A DNA stretch of 64,000 nt from Streptomyces sp. CB02009 (lineage in GTDB: Bacteria; Actinomycetota; Actinomycetes; Streptomycetales; Streptomycetaceae): positions 124,001 through 188,000 of the forward strand of contig NZ_LIVV01000008.1 in assembly GCF_001905825.1 (NCBI RefSeq), in the 5' to 3' direction. The position numbers were made by a program, and so were the translations under genes. The notes beneath the pieces were generated by a model. That model did not search any database, had not been told where the DNA came from, and worked only from the letters and a program-made list of their open reading frames with translations. Positions 1 through 8,418 of this stretch are shown one piece after another; within the stretch, counting starts at the first letter, position 1; each line of letters opens with the position of its first letter.

Positions 1-861
1 ATGGCCGACATTGAGCGCGTCGGAGTGGTGGGCTGCGGCCAGATGGGCGCGGGCATCGCAGAGGTGTGTGCCCGGAGCGGCCTTGAGGTGAAGGTCGCCG
101 AGACCACCGGCGAGGCGCTGGAGATCGGCCGCACACGGCTCTACAACTCGCTGGCGAAGGCCGCCGAACGCGGCAAGATCAGCGAGGAGGAGCGGGACGC
201 GACGCTCGCCCGCCTCAGCTTCACCACCGACCTGGGCGAGTTCGCCGACCGCGACCTCGTCATCGAGGCGGTCGTGGAGAACGAGCAGGTCAAGACCGAG
301 ATCTTCCAGGTCCTCGACCAGGTGATGACCCGGCCGGACGCCATCCTGGCCTCGAACACCTCCTCGATCCCGCTGGTCAAGCTGGCCGTGGCGACCTCCC
401 GCCCCGACCAGGTCATCGGCATCCACTTCTTCAACCCGGCCCCGGTGCAGAAGCTCGTCGAGCTGATCCCGGCCCTCACCACCTCCGAGGGCACCATCAG
501 CCGGGCCCAGGCCTTCGCGGAGAAGACCCTCGGCAAGCACGCGATCCGCGCGCAGGACCGCTCGGGCTTCGTGGTCAACGCGCTGCTCGTGCCGTACCTG
601 CTCTCCGCGATCCGGATGTTCGAGTCGGGCATCGCGAGCCGCGACGACATCGACAACGGCATGGAGTTCGGCTGCGCCCACCCGATGGGCCCGCTGAAGC
701 TCTCCGACCTCATCGGCCTCGACACGATCGCGTCGATCGCCGACTCGATGTACGCCGAGTTCAAGGAGCCGCTGTACGCCGCTCCCCCGCTGCTCCAGCG
801 CATGGTGGACGCGGGCCGGCTCGGCCGGAAGACGGGCTCGGGCTTCTACCCGTACGCCTGA
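1..861 (+). CDS. 3-hydroxybutyryl-CoA dehydrogenase
   Basis: Predicted NAD(P)-dependent 3-hydroxyacyl-CoA dehydrogenase (286 aa), which interconverts acetoacetyl-CoA and 3-hydroxybutyryl-CoA in the cytosol for fatty-acid, PHB or butyryl-CoA metabolism. The Rossmann dinucleotide motif GVVGCGQMGAGIA lies at residues 8-20, and the family segments SNTSSIP and GIHFFNPAP (with the catalytic His) follow at about 119-148. The C-terminal helical domain ends GRLGRKTGSGFYPY as in family members. Length matches the usual 280-290 aa. The ATG is the first base of the window, so its promoter and ribosome binding site are not visible; the N-terminal match to the family suggests the start is real. It is followed by a strong hairpin shared with the convergent NUDIX gene. 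Confidence 0.93.
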   Translation: MADIERVGVVGCGQMGAGIAEVCARSGLEVKVAETTGEALEIGRTRLYNSLAKAAERGKISEEERDATLARLSFTTDLGEFADRDLVIEAVVENEQVKTEIFQVLDQVMTRPDAILASNTSSIPLVKLAVATSRPDQVIGIHFFNPAPVQKLVELIPALTTSEGTISRAQAFAEKTLGKHAIRAQDRSGFVVNALLVPYLLSAIRMFESGIASRDDIDNGMEFGCAHPMGPLKLSDLIGLDTIASIADSMYAEFKEPLYAAPPLLQRMVDAGRLGRKTGSGFYPYA

Positions 862-873
862 TCCCCCAGGACA

Positions 874-913
874 CCGGACGGCCCGTACACACGCACAGGT
901 ACGGGCCGTCCGG
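874..913. terminator. bidirectional hairpin terminator
   Basis: Perfect 15-bp inverted repeat (874-888 pairs with 899-913, 10-nt loop) between the convergent dehydrogenase and NUDIX genes. It can end transcription from both sides. No long T-tract, which is common in Streptomyces. Confidence 0.85.
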
Positions 914-928
914 CTTTCCACGCGCTCC

Positions 929-1459
929 TCAGCCCAGCCGCAGATGGTGGAGCATCAGCAGCCCCGCGGCCATGTTCGCGGCCGGGATCTCGCCCCGGGC
1001 GATCATGTCGGGGACCTGTTTCAGCGGCACCCAGGCCCGCCGTGAGGACTCGAAGGCGTCCTCGGGCGGTCCGGTGTAGGTGGCCGTCTCCGCCCAGTAG
1101 AGGTGGTGGCGGGCGTCGGTGAGGCCGTTGGACGGCTCGACGGTGAGGAGATGGCGCAGCGGCCCCGGCCGCCAGCCGGTCTCCTCCTCCATCTCGCGGG
1201 CGGCGGCGACTTCGATCGCCTCGCCGTCCTCGACGACTCCGGCGGCCAGTTCCCAGCCCCAGCTGTCGGTGATGAAGCGATGGCGCCAGAGCATCAGGAC
1301 TTCGTCGGCCTCGTTGACGGCCGTCGCGACGGCGACCGGGCGGAGCCGGATCAGATAGTGGTCGAGGTGGCGGCCGTCCGGGAGTTCGACGTCCGCGAGG
1401 TTCACCTGGAACCAGCGATTCTCATAGACAGAGTGTTCACTCAGTTTCGTCCACTGCAC
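929..1459 (-). CDS. NUDIX hydrolase
   Basis: NUDIX-family pyrophosphohydrolase of about 176 aa acting on a nucleoside-diphosphate-linked substrate that cannot be told from sequence; the ADP-ribose/NDP-sugar pyrophosphatase-like subgroup is likely. A complete Nudix box is present: G-x5-E-x7-REMEEETGW, carrying the metal-binding glutamates. I chose the GTG at 1459 because GGAAGG lies about 9 nt upstream and the protein then starts just before the conserved WTKLSEHSVYENRWF segment. A longer reading frame from GTG at 1525 overlaps the upstream regulator stop as GTGA and would add 22 residues. Either way it is translationally linked or closely co-transcribed with the HTH regulator at 1522-2862. 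Confidence 0.9.
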   Translation of the reverse strand: MQWTKLSEHSVYENRWFQVNLADVELPDGRHLDHYLIRLRPVAVATAVNEADEVLMLWRHRFITDSWGWELAAGVVEDGEAIEVAAAREMEEETGWRPGPLRHLLTVEPSNGLTDARHHLYWAETATYTGPPEDAFESSRRAWVPLKQVPDMIARGEIPAANMAAGLLMLHHLRLG

Positions 1460-1521
1460 GTTCTTGCCACCTTCCGACTGGTCGGTGCTTGTTTGGTGGC
1501 AATATCGCAGCAGTTGGCGGC

Positions 1522-2862
1522 TCACAGGGGAACGCGCAGCGCCCCGTCGATGAGCGCCGCCGCCTCCCGCGCGTCCCCTCCCCCACTGGCCAGGAGGTGC
1601 TCCCGCACCTGCCGCAGCCGGTCACGCAGCCGTCGCGACTCCATCCCCCGCGCCCGCTCGGTCATCTCCACGGCCGTCCGCGCCGCCGCGTCCGCCTCTC
1701 CCTGGCGCAGCTCGATCTGGCACAGCATCGCCAGCCGGTGCACCCGGCCCCGGTCGTGCGAGGGCACCCCGACGGCCACCGACGCGTGCTCGTGGGCCGC
1801 GGCGAGATCCCCCAGACTGAGCAGGGCCTCGGCCACCTGGACGTTGACGAGTCCCGGCTGGACGTAGCCCGTCTCGGCCGGCTCGTCCCCCGGGCTGATC
1901 CGCTCGGCCGCGGCCTCGGCCCGCCGGATGCAGGCCAGCGCGGCCGCCCCGTCGCCCAGATGCGCGTACGCCTTCGCCTGCATCGCCGTCAGATCGGCGG
2001 CGAGCGCCGGGGTGATCTGCCGCCCGGCCGTCCGCAGCGCCGCCTCCGCGAAGGCGACCGCCTGCCGGTACTCCCCCATGAACAGCGACTGGTTGACGAG
2101 CAGGGCGATCACATAGGCGCCGAGCCCCCGGTCCCCGCTCGCCTTCGCCAGCCGCAGGGCCTGGTGGAAGTAGCGCTGGGCGAGACCGTGCGCGTCGGCG
2201 TCGTACGCGCAGATGCCGGCCACCGCCACCAGCCCGCCGGTGGCGCGGTGCAGCCGGCGGCCCAGGGCGTCGCTGTACGAGCCGCGCAGCAGCGGCGCCG
2301 TCTCGGCGGTGAGGAAACCGACGATACGGGCGCGGGTCGCGATGCCCCCGGCCTTGCGGTACATCTGCTCGTAGTGGGACCGGGCGGCGCTCAGCACCCC
2401 GATGTCGGCGGCGGAGACCGTCGTCCGGCCGACACGGGAGACGTCCGCGTCCTCCGGCGGGTTCTCCCACTCCCAGACGGGCATCACGGCCGGCGTGCCG
2501 GTCACGGCGGGCGCGGCCACTATGTGCGGCCGCTGCTGCTCGTCGGACCGCCACAGGGCCGCGGCGCGCTCCACGAACCCGGAGAGCGGTGAGCCGACCG
2601 CGAGCACGGGCCCCTCGGGCACCCCGAAGCCGATGTCGTCCAGCGTCACCTGCCGGTGCAGCCGCGCGGCGAGCACCTCGCAGATCAGGTCCGGCACCTG
2701 GCCGCGCGGCCGCTGGCCCTTCAACCACCGGGCCACGGCGGTGTGTTCGTAGCGCAGGGTGAGTCCCCGGGCCCGGCCGGCCCGGTTCACATGGGCGGCG
2801 AGGCCGGCGTTCGAGACGCCCGCTTCGTCGAGCAGGGCGTCGAGCAAGGTGTTGGGCTGCAT
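1522..2862 (-). CDS. XRE-like HTH regulator with TPR-like repeats
   Basis: Streptomyces regulatory protein (446 aa). The N-terminal 80 residues look like a divergent helix-turn-helix domain (LLDEAGVSNAGLAAHVN, then HTAVARWLKGQRPRG). The remainder is rich in Ala/Leu helices with a repeating pattern (A-x-A-x-A-L, LAQRYFHQALRLAKASGD, LLSLGDLAAAHEHASVAV) typical of tetratricopeptide repeats. This architecture is shared with the NsdA-type developmental regulators of Streptomyces, but I cannot assign it to that specific gene. It precedes and overlaps the NUDIX hydrolase, suggesting one transcript. Ligand and targets are unknown. Confidence 0.8.
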   Translation of the reverse strand: MQPNTLLDALLDEAGVSNAGLAAHVNRAGRARGLTLRYEHTAVARWLKGQRPRGQVPDLICEVLAARLHRQVTLDDIGFGVPEGPVLAVGSPLSGFVERAAALWRSDEQQRPHIVAAPAVTGTPAVMPVWEWENPPEDADVSRVGRTTVSAADIGVLSAARSHYEQMYRKAGGIATRARIVGFLTAETAPLLRGSYSDALGRRLHRATGGLVAVAGICAYDADAHGLAQRYFHQALRLAKASGDRGLGAYVIALLVNQSLFMGEYRQAVAFAEAALRTAGRQITPALAADLTAMQAKAYAHLGDGAAALACIRRAEAAAERISPGDEPAETGYVQPGLVNVQVAEALLSLGDLAAAHEHASVAVGVPSHDRGRVHRLAMLCQIELRQGEADAAARTAVEMTERARGMESRRLRDRLRQVREHLLASGGGDAREAAALIDGALRVPL

Positions 2863-3219
2863 GACCGCTCCGGTCGCTCCGGTCCGCTCCGGCCGCTCGG
2901 CTCGATCGCGGTGAACTCAGCGTAGCGGTGGCCGAATTCGTACGGACCGAACTACTGCGGAGAACCCCTTCCGATCACCGCCCTTCGACGGCTCCGGGGG
3001 GATTTCGCACGGGGTGTGAATGAAGTACTCGTTCTTCCGGTCCGCGTGCTCTGCCGCGCTCGTCCCCGTACCGCTTGACTGTGCTTCTCGCCGCAAGGCG
3101 AAGACCGGGCCGCCGGCTCCCCCCTCAAACAGTGCGGCCGCCCGGTCCGTGTCGCCCGCCCCGCTGATCTGCCCGACACTCCGTGGCGGGGCGGGCGGCA
3201 CCGGTCCCGGCCCCTCCTC
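2863..3219. other. intergenic region, no supported gene
   Basis: 357 bp upstream of the minus-strand HTH regulator and downstream of the phosphatase. It must hold the regulator promoter. Open frames exist but show no family resemblance, and I see no tRNA or clear promoter hexamers. Confidence 0.5.
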
Positions 3220-3238
3220 TCAACAGTGGGAGGAGGGG
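3211..3238 (-). terminator. hairpin over the phosphatase stop codon
   Basis: A 9-bp stem (3211-3219 with 3230-3238) with a 10-nt loop that includes the TGA of the phosphatase gene at 3220-3222. Placed to end its transcription. Confidence 0.55.
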
Positions 3239-4287
3239 GCGGGCCGGGGGCGGCGCAGCCCGGGTTCGGCGGGCTGCGCCGGCACCCGGACACGGTCGTT
3301 GCGCACGACCAGCAGGGCGGTGTCGTCGGCGAGCCGCCCGCCCGTGTGGTGCAGCAGCGCGGCGTGGACCTCGCGGACGAGCGCCTCGGGCGCCGCGCCG
3401 CACATCCCGGCCAGCGCGGTGTCGAGCGCGAAGAACCGGCCCCGGTGGTCCCGGGCCTCCTCAGCACCGTCGGTGTACAGGACGAGCGTCTCGCCGGGCC
3501 TCAGCCGGGCCCCGGTGTACGGCGCGAGGACCGCCGGCAGCGGCAGGACCCCGAGCGGCGGCAGCGGCTCCCCGACCGGAAGCCGCTCCGCAGTATGCCC
3601 GAGCCGGTACGGGCCGGGGTGACCGCAGTTGAACACTGACAGCCTGCCGTCGGAGCGGACCTCCAGGAGCAATAGGGTCACGAACTCCTCCGCCACCGGA
3701 TGCTCGGGCGCCGTCCCGGCCCGCGCCGGGTGCTCGTCCCGGGCCCGCTCCCGCAGATGCCGCCCCAGAGCGCGCTCCAACCTCCGCAGCACCCCGGCGA
3801 GTTCGGCCTCGTCGTGCGCGGCCTCACGAAAGCTCCCGAGCACGGCGACCACGGCGCCCAGCGCCGCGAGACCGTGCCCCCGCACGTCCCCGACGACGAT
3901 CCGCACGCCGTACGGGGTGGCCGCCGCCTCGTACAGGTCCCCGCCGACGGACGCGCCCCGGGAAGCCGACAACTGCCCCGCCGCGAGGGCCAGTCCGTCG
4001 AGCCGGGCGGGCGGCGGGCGCAGCAGCACCTGCTGCGTCGCGTCGGCGACGGCCCGCACACGCGCCAGCTCCCGCGCGAACCCGCGCCGCAGCCCGAGCA
4101 CCAGCCCGATGCCGACCGAGAGGAAGACCACGCTGGTGGCGATCCGCGTCGGCAGCCCGGGCTGCCGGGCCAGCGGACAGCCGAACTTCCAGGCCACGGC
4201 CACCGCACCCCACGCGGCGGGAAGAGCGAGCGGGGCCAACCGGCGGAGCCGGGAGCCATCGGAGACCAACGACCTCGTACGGATCAT
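3220..4287 (-). CDS. membrane-anchored SpoIIE/PP2C-type serine phosphatase
   Basis: Predicted protein phosphatase of 355 aa. Two hydrophobic segments near the N-terminus (LAPLALPAAWGAVAVAW and a second around IATSVVFLSVGIGLVLGL) anchor it in the membrane. The catalytic SpoIIE (PP2C-like) domain follows with the metal-binding signatures GGDLYEA, VVGDVRGHGLAA and VLYTDGAEEARD, ending at LADDTALLVVRND. Enzymes of this class usually dephosphorylate anti-anti-sigma factors in partner-switching cascades. No sigma, anti-sigma or antagonist gene lies next to it, so the partner is unknown. Start: ATG at 4287 with GGGAAGG about 7 nt upstream; a longer frame to 4431 lacks a ribosome binding site. Confidence 0.88.
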   Translation of the reverse strand: MIRTRSLVSDGSRLRRLAPLALPAAWGAVAVAWKFGCPLARQPGLPTRIATSVVFLSVGIGLVLGLRRGFARELARVRAVADATQQVLLRPPPARLDGLALAAGQLSASRGASVGGDLYEAAATPYGVRIVVGDVRGHGLAALGAVVAVLGSFREAAHDEAELAGVLRRLERALGRHLRERARDEHPARAGTAPEHPVAEEFVTLLLLEVRSDGRLSVFNCGHPGPYRLGHTAERLPVGEPLPPLGVLPLPAVLAPYTGARLRPGETLVLYTDGAEEARDHRGRFFALDTALAGMCGAAPEALVREVHAALLHHTGGRLADDTALLVVRNDRVRVPAQPAEPGLRRPRPAPSSHC

Positions 4288-4517
4288 GCACGGCCCTTCC
4301 CGAGCCCCGACAGCGCCCGAAGGCCCTGCGACCCACAGGTCCGCCCCTGCGGCCGCGTCGATTCTGCCGACCGCACCCCCCACCGGGGAACACCCCCCGA
4401 CGATCTCACCCGAAGGAGTGACCACCTCCACGACGCCACCCTCCGTCAGTCCTCCGCCACCCGAACGAAAGAACGACGTCCGACCTCGCGTACGGCATCT
4501 CGGGTTCCGGAAACGAC

Positions 4518-4553
4518 GGAGGGCCGCCCCGGGGTTCTCCGGGGCGGCCCTCC
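4518..4553 (-). terminator. pheST terminator
   Basis: Perfect 15-bp stem (4518-4532 with 4539-4553) and a 6-nt loop, 20 nt beyond the pheT stop. Also able to stop readthrough in the other direction. Confidence 0.88.
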
Positions 4554-4573
4554 TTGGTGCGGTGCTACGGCGT

Positions 4574-7102
4574 TCAGGCGCCGCGCAGGACCGCGCCCGT
4601 GCGTTCGGACGCCAGGGCGACCGCCGCGTCGCGGGCCGCGGTGGCCTCGTCGACCGTGAGGGTGCGGTCCTCGGCGCGGAACTTCAGCGCGTACGCCAGG
4701 GACTTGGTGCCCTCGCCGAGCTGGTCGCCGGTGTAGACGTCGAACAGCCGGATGGACTCCAGGAGTTCACCCGCGCCCTCGGCGAGCGCGGCCTCGACCT
4801 CGGCGGCCGGGACGTTGCCCGCGACGACCAGGGCGACGTCCTGGGTGGCGACCGGGAAGGAGGAGATCCGGGGGGCCTTGACCGGACCCTCGTTCGCCTT
4901 CTCCAGGAGGTCCAGGTCGATCTCCATCGCGCAGGTGCGGGCCGGCAGGCCGAAGGCCTTGACCACGCGCGGGTGGAGCTCGCCCGCGTGGCCGACGAGG
5001 ACCTTCTCGCCGTCCACCTCGACGTGGAACGCGGCGCAGCGGCCCGGGTGCCACGGGGCGTGCTGGTCGGCGCTGATGATCAGCTCGACGCCCGCCTCCG
5101 CGGCCACGGTCCGGCCGGCCTCGACCGCGTCCGCCCAGTCGGACGGACGGCCCTTGCCCCACCAGCCGGCCTGCTCGCGCGCACCGGCGAGGACGACGGC
5201 GGCGCGGCGCGGCTGCGCGGGCAGCACGGCGTTGACCGAGGCGATCTCCTCGTCGGTGGGACGGCGGTCGACGGGCAGGCGGACGGCGACGCCCGGCTGT
5301 CCCTCCGGCCGGAAGACCAGACCGGTCTCGAAGAGCGCCAGGTCGTGGCTGCCGCGGCTGTCGTTCCGGCGCAGCGCGCCGAGGAGGCCCGGCAGCAGCG
5401 TCGTACGGAGCGCGGGCTCCTCGTCCGAGAGCGGGTTGACCAGCTTCACGAGCCGACGGCGGGCGTCGTCCGCGTCGAGGCCGAGGTGGTCGAGGGCCTG
5501 CTCCCCGATGAACGGGTAGTTCAGCGCCTCGACGTAGCCGGAGCCGGCCAGGGCGCGGCCCACCCGGCGGTGGACGCGCTGGCGCTCGGTGAGCCCGCGG
5601 CCGGCCGGCGGCTTCGGCAGCGTGGAGGGCAGGTTCTCGTAGCCCTCCAGCCGGATGACCTCTTCGGCGAGGTCGTTCGGCTCGTTGAGGTCGGGGCGCC
5701 ACGACGGCACGGTGACGATGAGCTCGTCCTGGCCGTAGACGTCGCAGCCGACCTCCTGGAGGCGGCGGACGACGGTCTCGCGGCCGTAGCCCACGCCCGC
5801 GACCTTGTCCGGGTGGTTCGCCGGCATGGTGATCGTGCGCGGCGCGGACGGGGCGCTGATCTCGGTGACCCCGGCCTCCGCCGTGCCGCCCGCGAGCAGC
5901 ACGAGCAGGTCGACGCAGCGCTGGGCCGCGGCGGCCGCGGCCTGCGGGTCGACACCGCGCTCGAAGCGCTTGGACGCCTCGGAGGCCAGCTTGTGGCGGC
6001 GCGCGGTGCGGGCGATCGAGATCGCGTCGAAGTGCGCGGCCTCGATGACGATCTCGGAGGTGCCGGTGACGATCCCGGTCTCCGGGTCCGTCTCCGGGTC
6101 GGCGATCTCCGTGTTGGCGCCGCCCATGACACCGGCGATGCCGATCGGACCGCGGTCGTCGGTGATGACCAGGTCCGCCGCGTCCAGGACGCGGACGGCT
6201 CCGTCGAGCGTGGTGATCTTCTCTCCGGCCTCGGCGCGACGCACTCCGACGGGGCCGTCGAGACGGCTCCGGTCGTAGGCGTGCAGCGGCTGGCCGAGCT
6301 CGAGCATCATGTAGTTCGTGACGTCGACCGCGAGCGAGATCGGACGCATGCCGGCCTTCTGGAGGCGGCGGCGCAGCCAGATCGGGGACCGGGCCTCGGG
6401 CTGCAGACCGACGACGGTGCGCGCGGTGAAGCGGTCGCAGCCGATGGGGTCGGTGACCCGGACCGGGTAGCCGTACGAGTTGGGCGCGGGCACGTCGAGC
6501 AGCGCCGGGTCGCGCAGCGGCAGGCCGTACGCGATGGCGGTCTCGCGGGCGACGCCGCGCATCGAGAGGCAGTAACCGCGGTCCGGGGTGACGGCGATGT
6601 CGAGGACCTCGTCGTACAGCTCCAGGAGCTTCGTGGCGTCGATGCCGATCTCGAGCTCCGGCGGCAGCACGATGATGCCGTGGGTGCCGTCGTCGCCCAT
6701 GCCGAGCTCGTCGCCGGAGCAGATCATGCCGCGGGAGACCCGGCCGTACGTCTTGCGCTCGGCGATCCGGAAGTCACCGGGGAGCACGGCTCCGGGCAGG
6801 GCCACGACGACCTTGTCGCCCTCGGCGAAGTTCCGGGCGCCGCAGATGATCTCCTGGGGCTCGCCGGTGCCGTTGGCCTGGCCGACGTCGACGGTGCAGA
6901 AGCGGATGGGCTTCTTGAACTCCGTCAGCTCCTCGATGGTGAGGACCCTGCCGACCACCAGCGGGCCGGTCAGGCCGGCGCCGAGCTGCTCGACCGTCTC
7001 GACCTCGAGGCCTGCCGAAATGAGCTTGGCCTGGACGTCGCGGCCGGTCTCCGTCGCCGGCAGGTCGACGTACTCCCGCAGCCAAGAAAGCGGGACCCGC
7101 AT
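4574..7102 (-). CDS. pheT: phenylalanyl-tRNA synthetase beta subunit
   Basis: Beta chain of the alpha2-beta2 PheRS that charges tRNA-Phe. The 842-aa length is normal. The N-terminus MRVPLSWLREYVDLP is characteristic, followed by the tRNA-binding (EMAP-like) domain around residues 40-150 (VDVGQANGTGEPQEIICGARNF region), the B3/B4 editing module (VTDPIGCDRFTARTV, then YMMLELGQPLHAYD), B5 (motif with GRETVVRRLQEVGCD) and the C-terminal ferredoxin-like anticodon-binding domain (SSFPVATQDVALVV). The start codon overlaps the pheS stop by one base (TGATG), so translation is coupled. A strong terminator follows. Confidence 0.98.
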   Translation of the reverse strand: MRVPLSWLREYVDLPATETGRDVQAKLISAGLEVETVEQLGAGLTGPLVVGRVLTIEELTEFKKPIRFCTVDVGQANGTGEPQEIICGARNFAEGDKVVVALPGAVLPGDFRIAERKTYGRVSRGMICSGDELGMGDDGTHGIIVLPPELEIGIDATKLLELYDEVLDIAVTPDRGYCLSMRGVARETAIAYGLPLRDPALLDVPAPNSYGYPVRVTDPIGCDRFTARTVVGLQPEARSPIWLRRRLQKAGMRPISLAVDVTNYMMLELGQPLHAYDRSRLDGPVGVRRAEAGEKITTLDGAVRVLDAADLVITDDRGPIGIAGVMGGANTEIADPETDPETGIVTGTSEIVIEAAHFDAISIARTARRHKLASEASKRFERGVDPQAAAAAAQRCVDLLVLLAGGTAEAGVTEISAPSAPRTITMPANHPDKVAGVGYGRETVVRRLQEVGCDVYGQDELIVTVPSWRPDLNEPNDLAEEVIRLEGYENLPSTLPKPPAGRGLTERQRVHRRVGRALAGSGYVEALNYPFIGEQALDHLGLDADDARRRLVKLVNPLSDEEPALRTTLLPGLLGALRRNDSRGSHDLALFETGLVFRPEGQPGVAVRLPVDRRPTDEEIASVNAVLPAQPRRAAVVLAGAREQAGWWGKGRPSDWADAVEAGRTVAAEAGVELIISADQHAPWHPGRCAAFHVEVDGEKVLVGHAGELHPRVVKAFGLPARTCAMEIDLDLLEKANEGPVKAPRISSFPVATQDVALVVAGNVPAAEVEAALAEGAGELLESIRLFDVYTGDQLGEGTKSLAYALKFRAEDRTLTVDEATAARDAAVALASERTGAVLRGA

Positions 7103-8241
7103 CAGATCTCCATCCCGAACGGCCGGGTGAACCGGACGTCACCCTCGACCATGTTTCGCATGTCGTCGACGTTGTGGCGGAACATCAGCATCCGCTCGAT
7201 GCCGAACCCGAAGGCGAATCCGCTGTACTTCTCGGGGTCCACACCGCAGGCGACGAGCACCTTCGGGTTGACCATGCCGCAGCCGCCCAGCTCGATCCAG
7301 CCCTCGCTGCCGCAGGTGCGGCAGGGGCGGTCCGGGTTGCCGACGGACTCGCCGCGGCAGACGTAGCAGAGCATGTCCATCTCGGCGGACGGCTCGGTGA
7401 AGGGGAAGAAGTTCGGGCGCAGCCGGGTCTTCATGTCCGGGCCGAAGAGCGCCTGGACCATGTGGTCCAGGGTGCCCTTGAGGTCGGCCATGGTGAGGCC
7501 CTCGTCGACGGCGAGCAGCTCGATCTGGTGGAAGACCGGGGTGTGCGTGGCGTCGAGCTCGTCGGTGCGGTAGACGCGGCCGGGGCACACGACGTAGACC
7601 GGGGGCTCCCGGTCGATGAGCGTGCGGGCCTGCACCGGCGAGGTGTGCGTGCGCAGCACGACACCGGACTCGTCGCCGGTGGTGGCCTTTCCGTCGACGG
7701 AGGTGCCCTCGACGAAGAAGGTGTCCTGCATCTGGCGCGCCGGGTGGTCCGGTACGAAGTTGAGGGCGTCGAAGTTGAACCACTCCGCCTCGACCTCGGG
7801 ACCCTCGGCGACCTCGTACCCCATGGAGACGAACACGTCGGAGACGCGCTCCATGAGCGTGGTCAGCGGGTGGCGGGCACCGGCCGGGACGCGGTCGTAC
7901 GGCAGGGTGACGTCGACGGCCTCCTCGACGAGGACGCGCGCGTCGCGCTCGGCCTCCAGCTCCGTCTGGCGGGCGGCGAGCGCCTTGGAGACGATGCCGC
8001 GGGCCTGGCCCACGATCTTTCCGGCGGCGGCCTTGGCCTGCGGCGGCAGGGCACCGATCTCCCGGTTGGCGAGCGCCAGCGGCGAGGTGCCGCCGGTGTG
8101 CGCCGTCTTCGCGTGCGCGAGCGCGTCGAGGTCGCCCGCGGCGGCGAAGGCGGCGAGCGCCTCGTCCCGCATGCGCTCGATCTCTTCCGGTTTCAGTGCC
8201 TCGACCTCAACCGGGTCGTACGACTTATTGGGTGCGGACAT
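7102..8241 (-). CDS. pheS: phenylalanyl-tRNA synthetase alpha subunit
   Basis: Catalytic alpha chain of PheRS (379 aa). An N-terminal coiled-coil tRNA-binding region (residues 15-110) precedes the class II synthetase core. Motif 2 (VCPGRVYRTDELDATHTPVFHQIE) and motif 3 (GFAFGFGIERMLMFR) are intact, as is the substrate segment TEPSAEMDMLC. A CxxC pair set (CYVCRG, CRTCGS) is inserted in the core. ATG at 8241 is preceded by GGGAAGAG. First gene of pheST; the 177-bp gap to the upstream kinase gene (8242-8418) probably holds a promoter, but I see no clear attenuator or T-box. Confidence 0.98.
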   Translation of the reverse strand: MSAPNKSYDPVEVEALKPEEIERMRDEALAAFAAAGDLDALAHAKTAHTGGTSPLALANREIGALPPQAKAAAGKIVGQARGIVSKALAARQTELEAERDARVLVEEAVDVTLPYDRVPAGARHPLTTLMERVSDVFVSMGYEVAEGPEVEAEWFNFDALNFVPDHPARQMQDTFFVEGTSVDGKATTGDESGVVLRTHTSPVQARTLIDREPPVYVVCPGRVYRTDELDATHTPVFHQIELLAVDEGLTMADLKGTLDHMVQALFGPDMKTRLRPNFFPFTEPSAEMDMLCYVCRGESVGNPDRPCRTCGSEGWIELGGCGMVNPKVLVACGVDPEKYSGFAFGFGIERMLMFRHNVDDMRNMVEGDVRFTRPFGMEI

Positions 8242-8418
8242 CTCTTCCCGTGCTTCCGTTGGCTTGGCTGGGCGGCCCCGCTCGACGTCAAGGGCGCAAA
8301 CGTGCCAAAGGACGAGTCTAACGGGGTGGGGGGATGCGAATGAGCCCGTGGGCGGCCCGGGCGGCTTTCGATCTCGTCCGATCCTGTCCGATCCGGTCGG
8401 ACTTCGTGCTGGATCTCG

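Noticed and set aside
2917..3201. Possible small gene upstream of the HTH regulator
   Set aside because: No ribosome binding site, no family resemblance and a composition like neighbouring non-coding frames.
3629..7366. Very long open frames antisense to pheT/pheS, and others such as 24536-28039 and 46615-49386
   Set aside because: They are Arg/Pro/Ala-rich frames opposite or out of phase with genes that have clear family matches; GC-rich third positions create such frames by chance.
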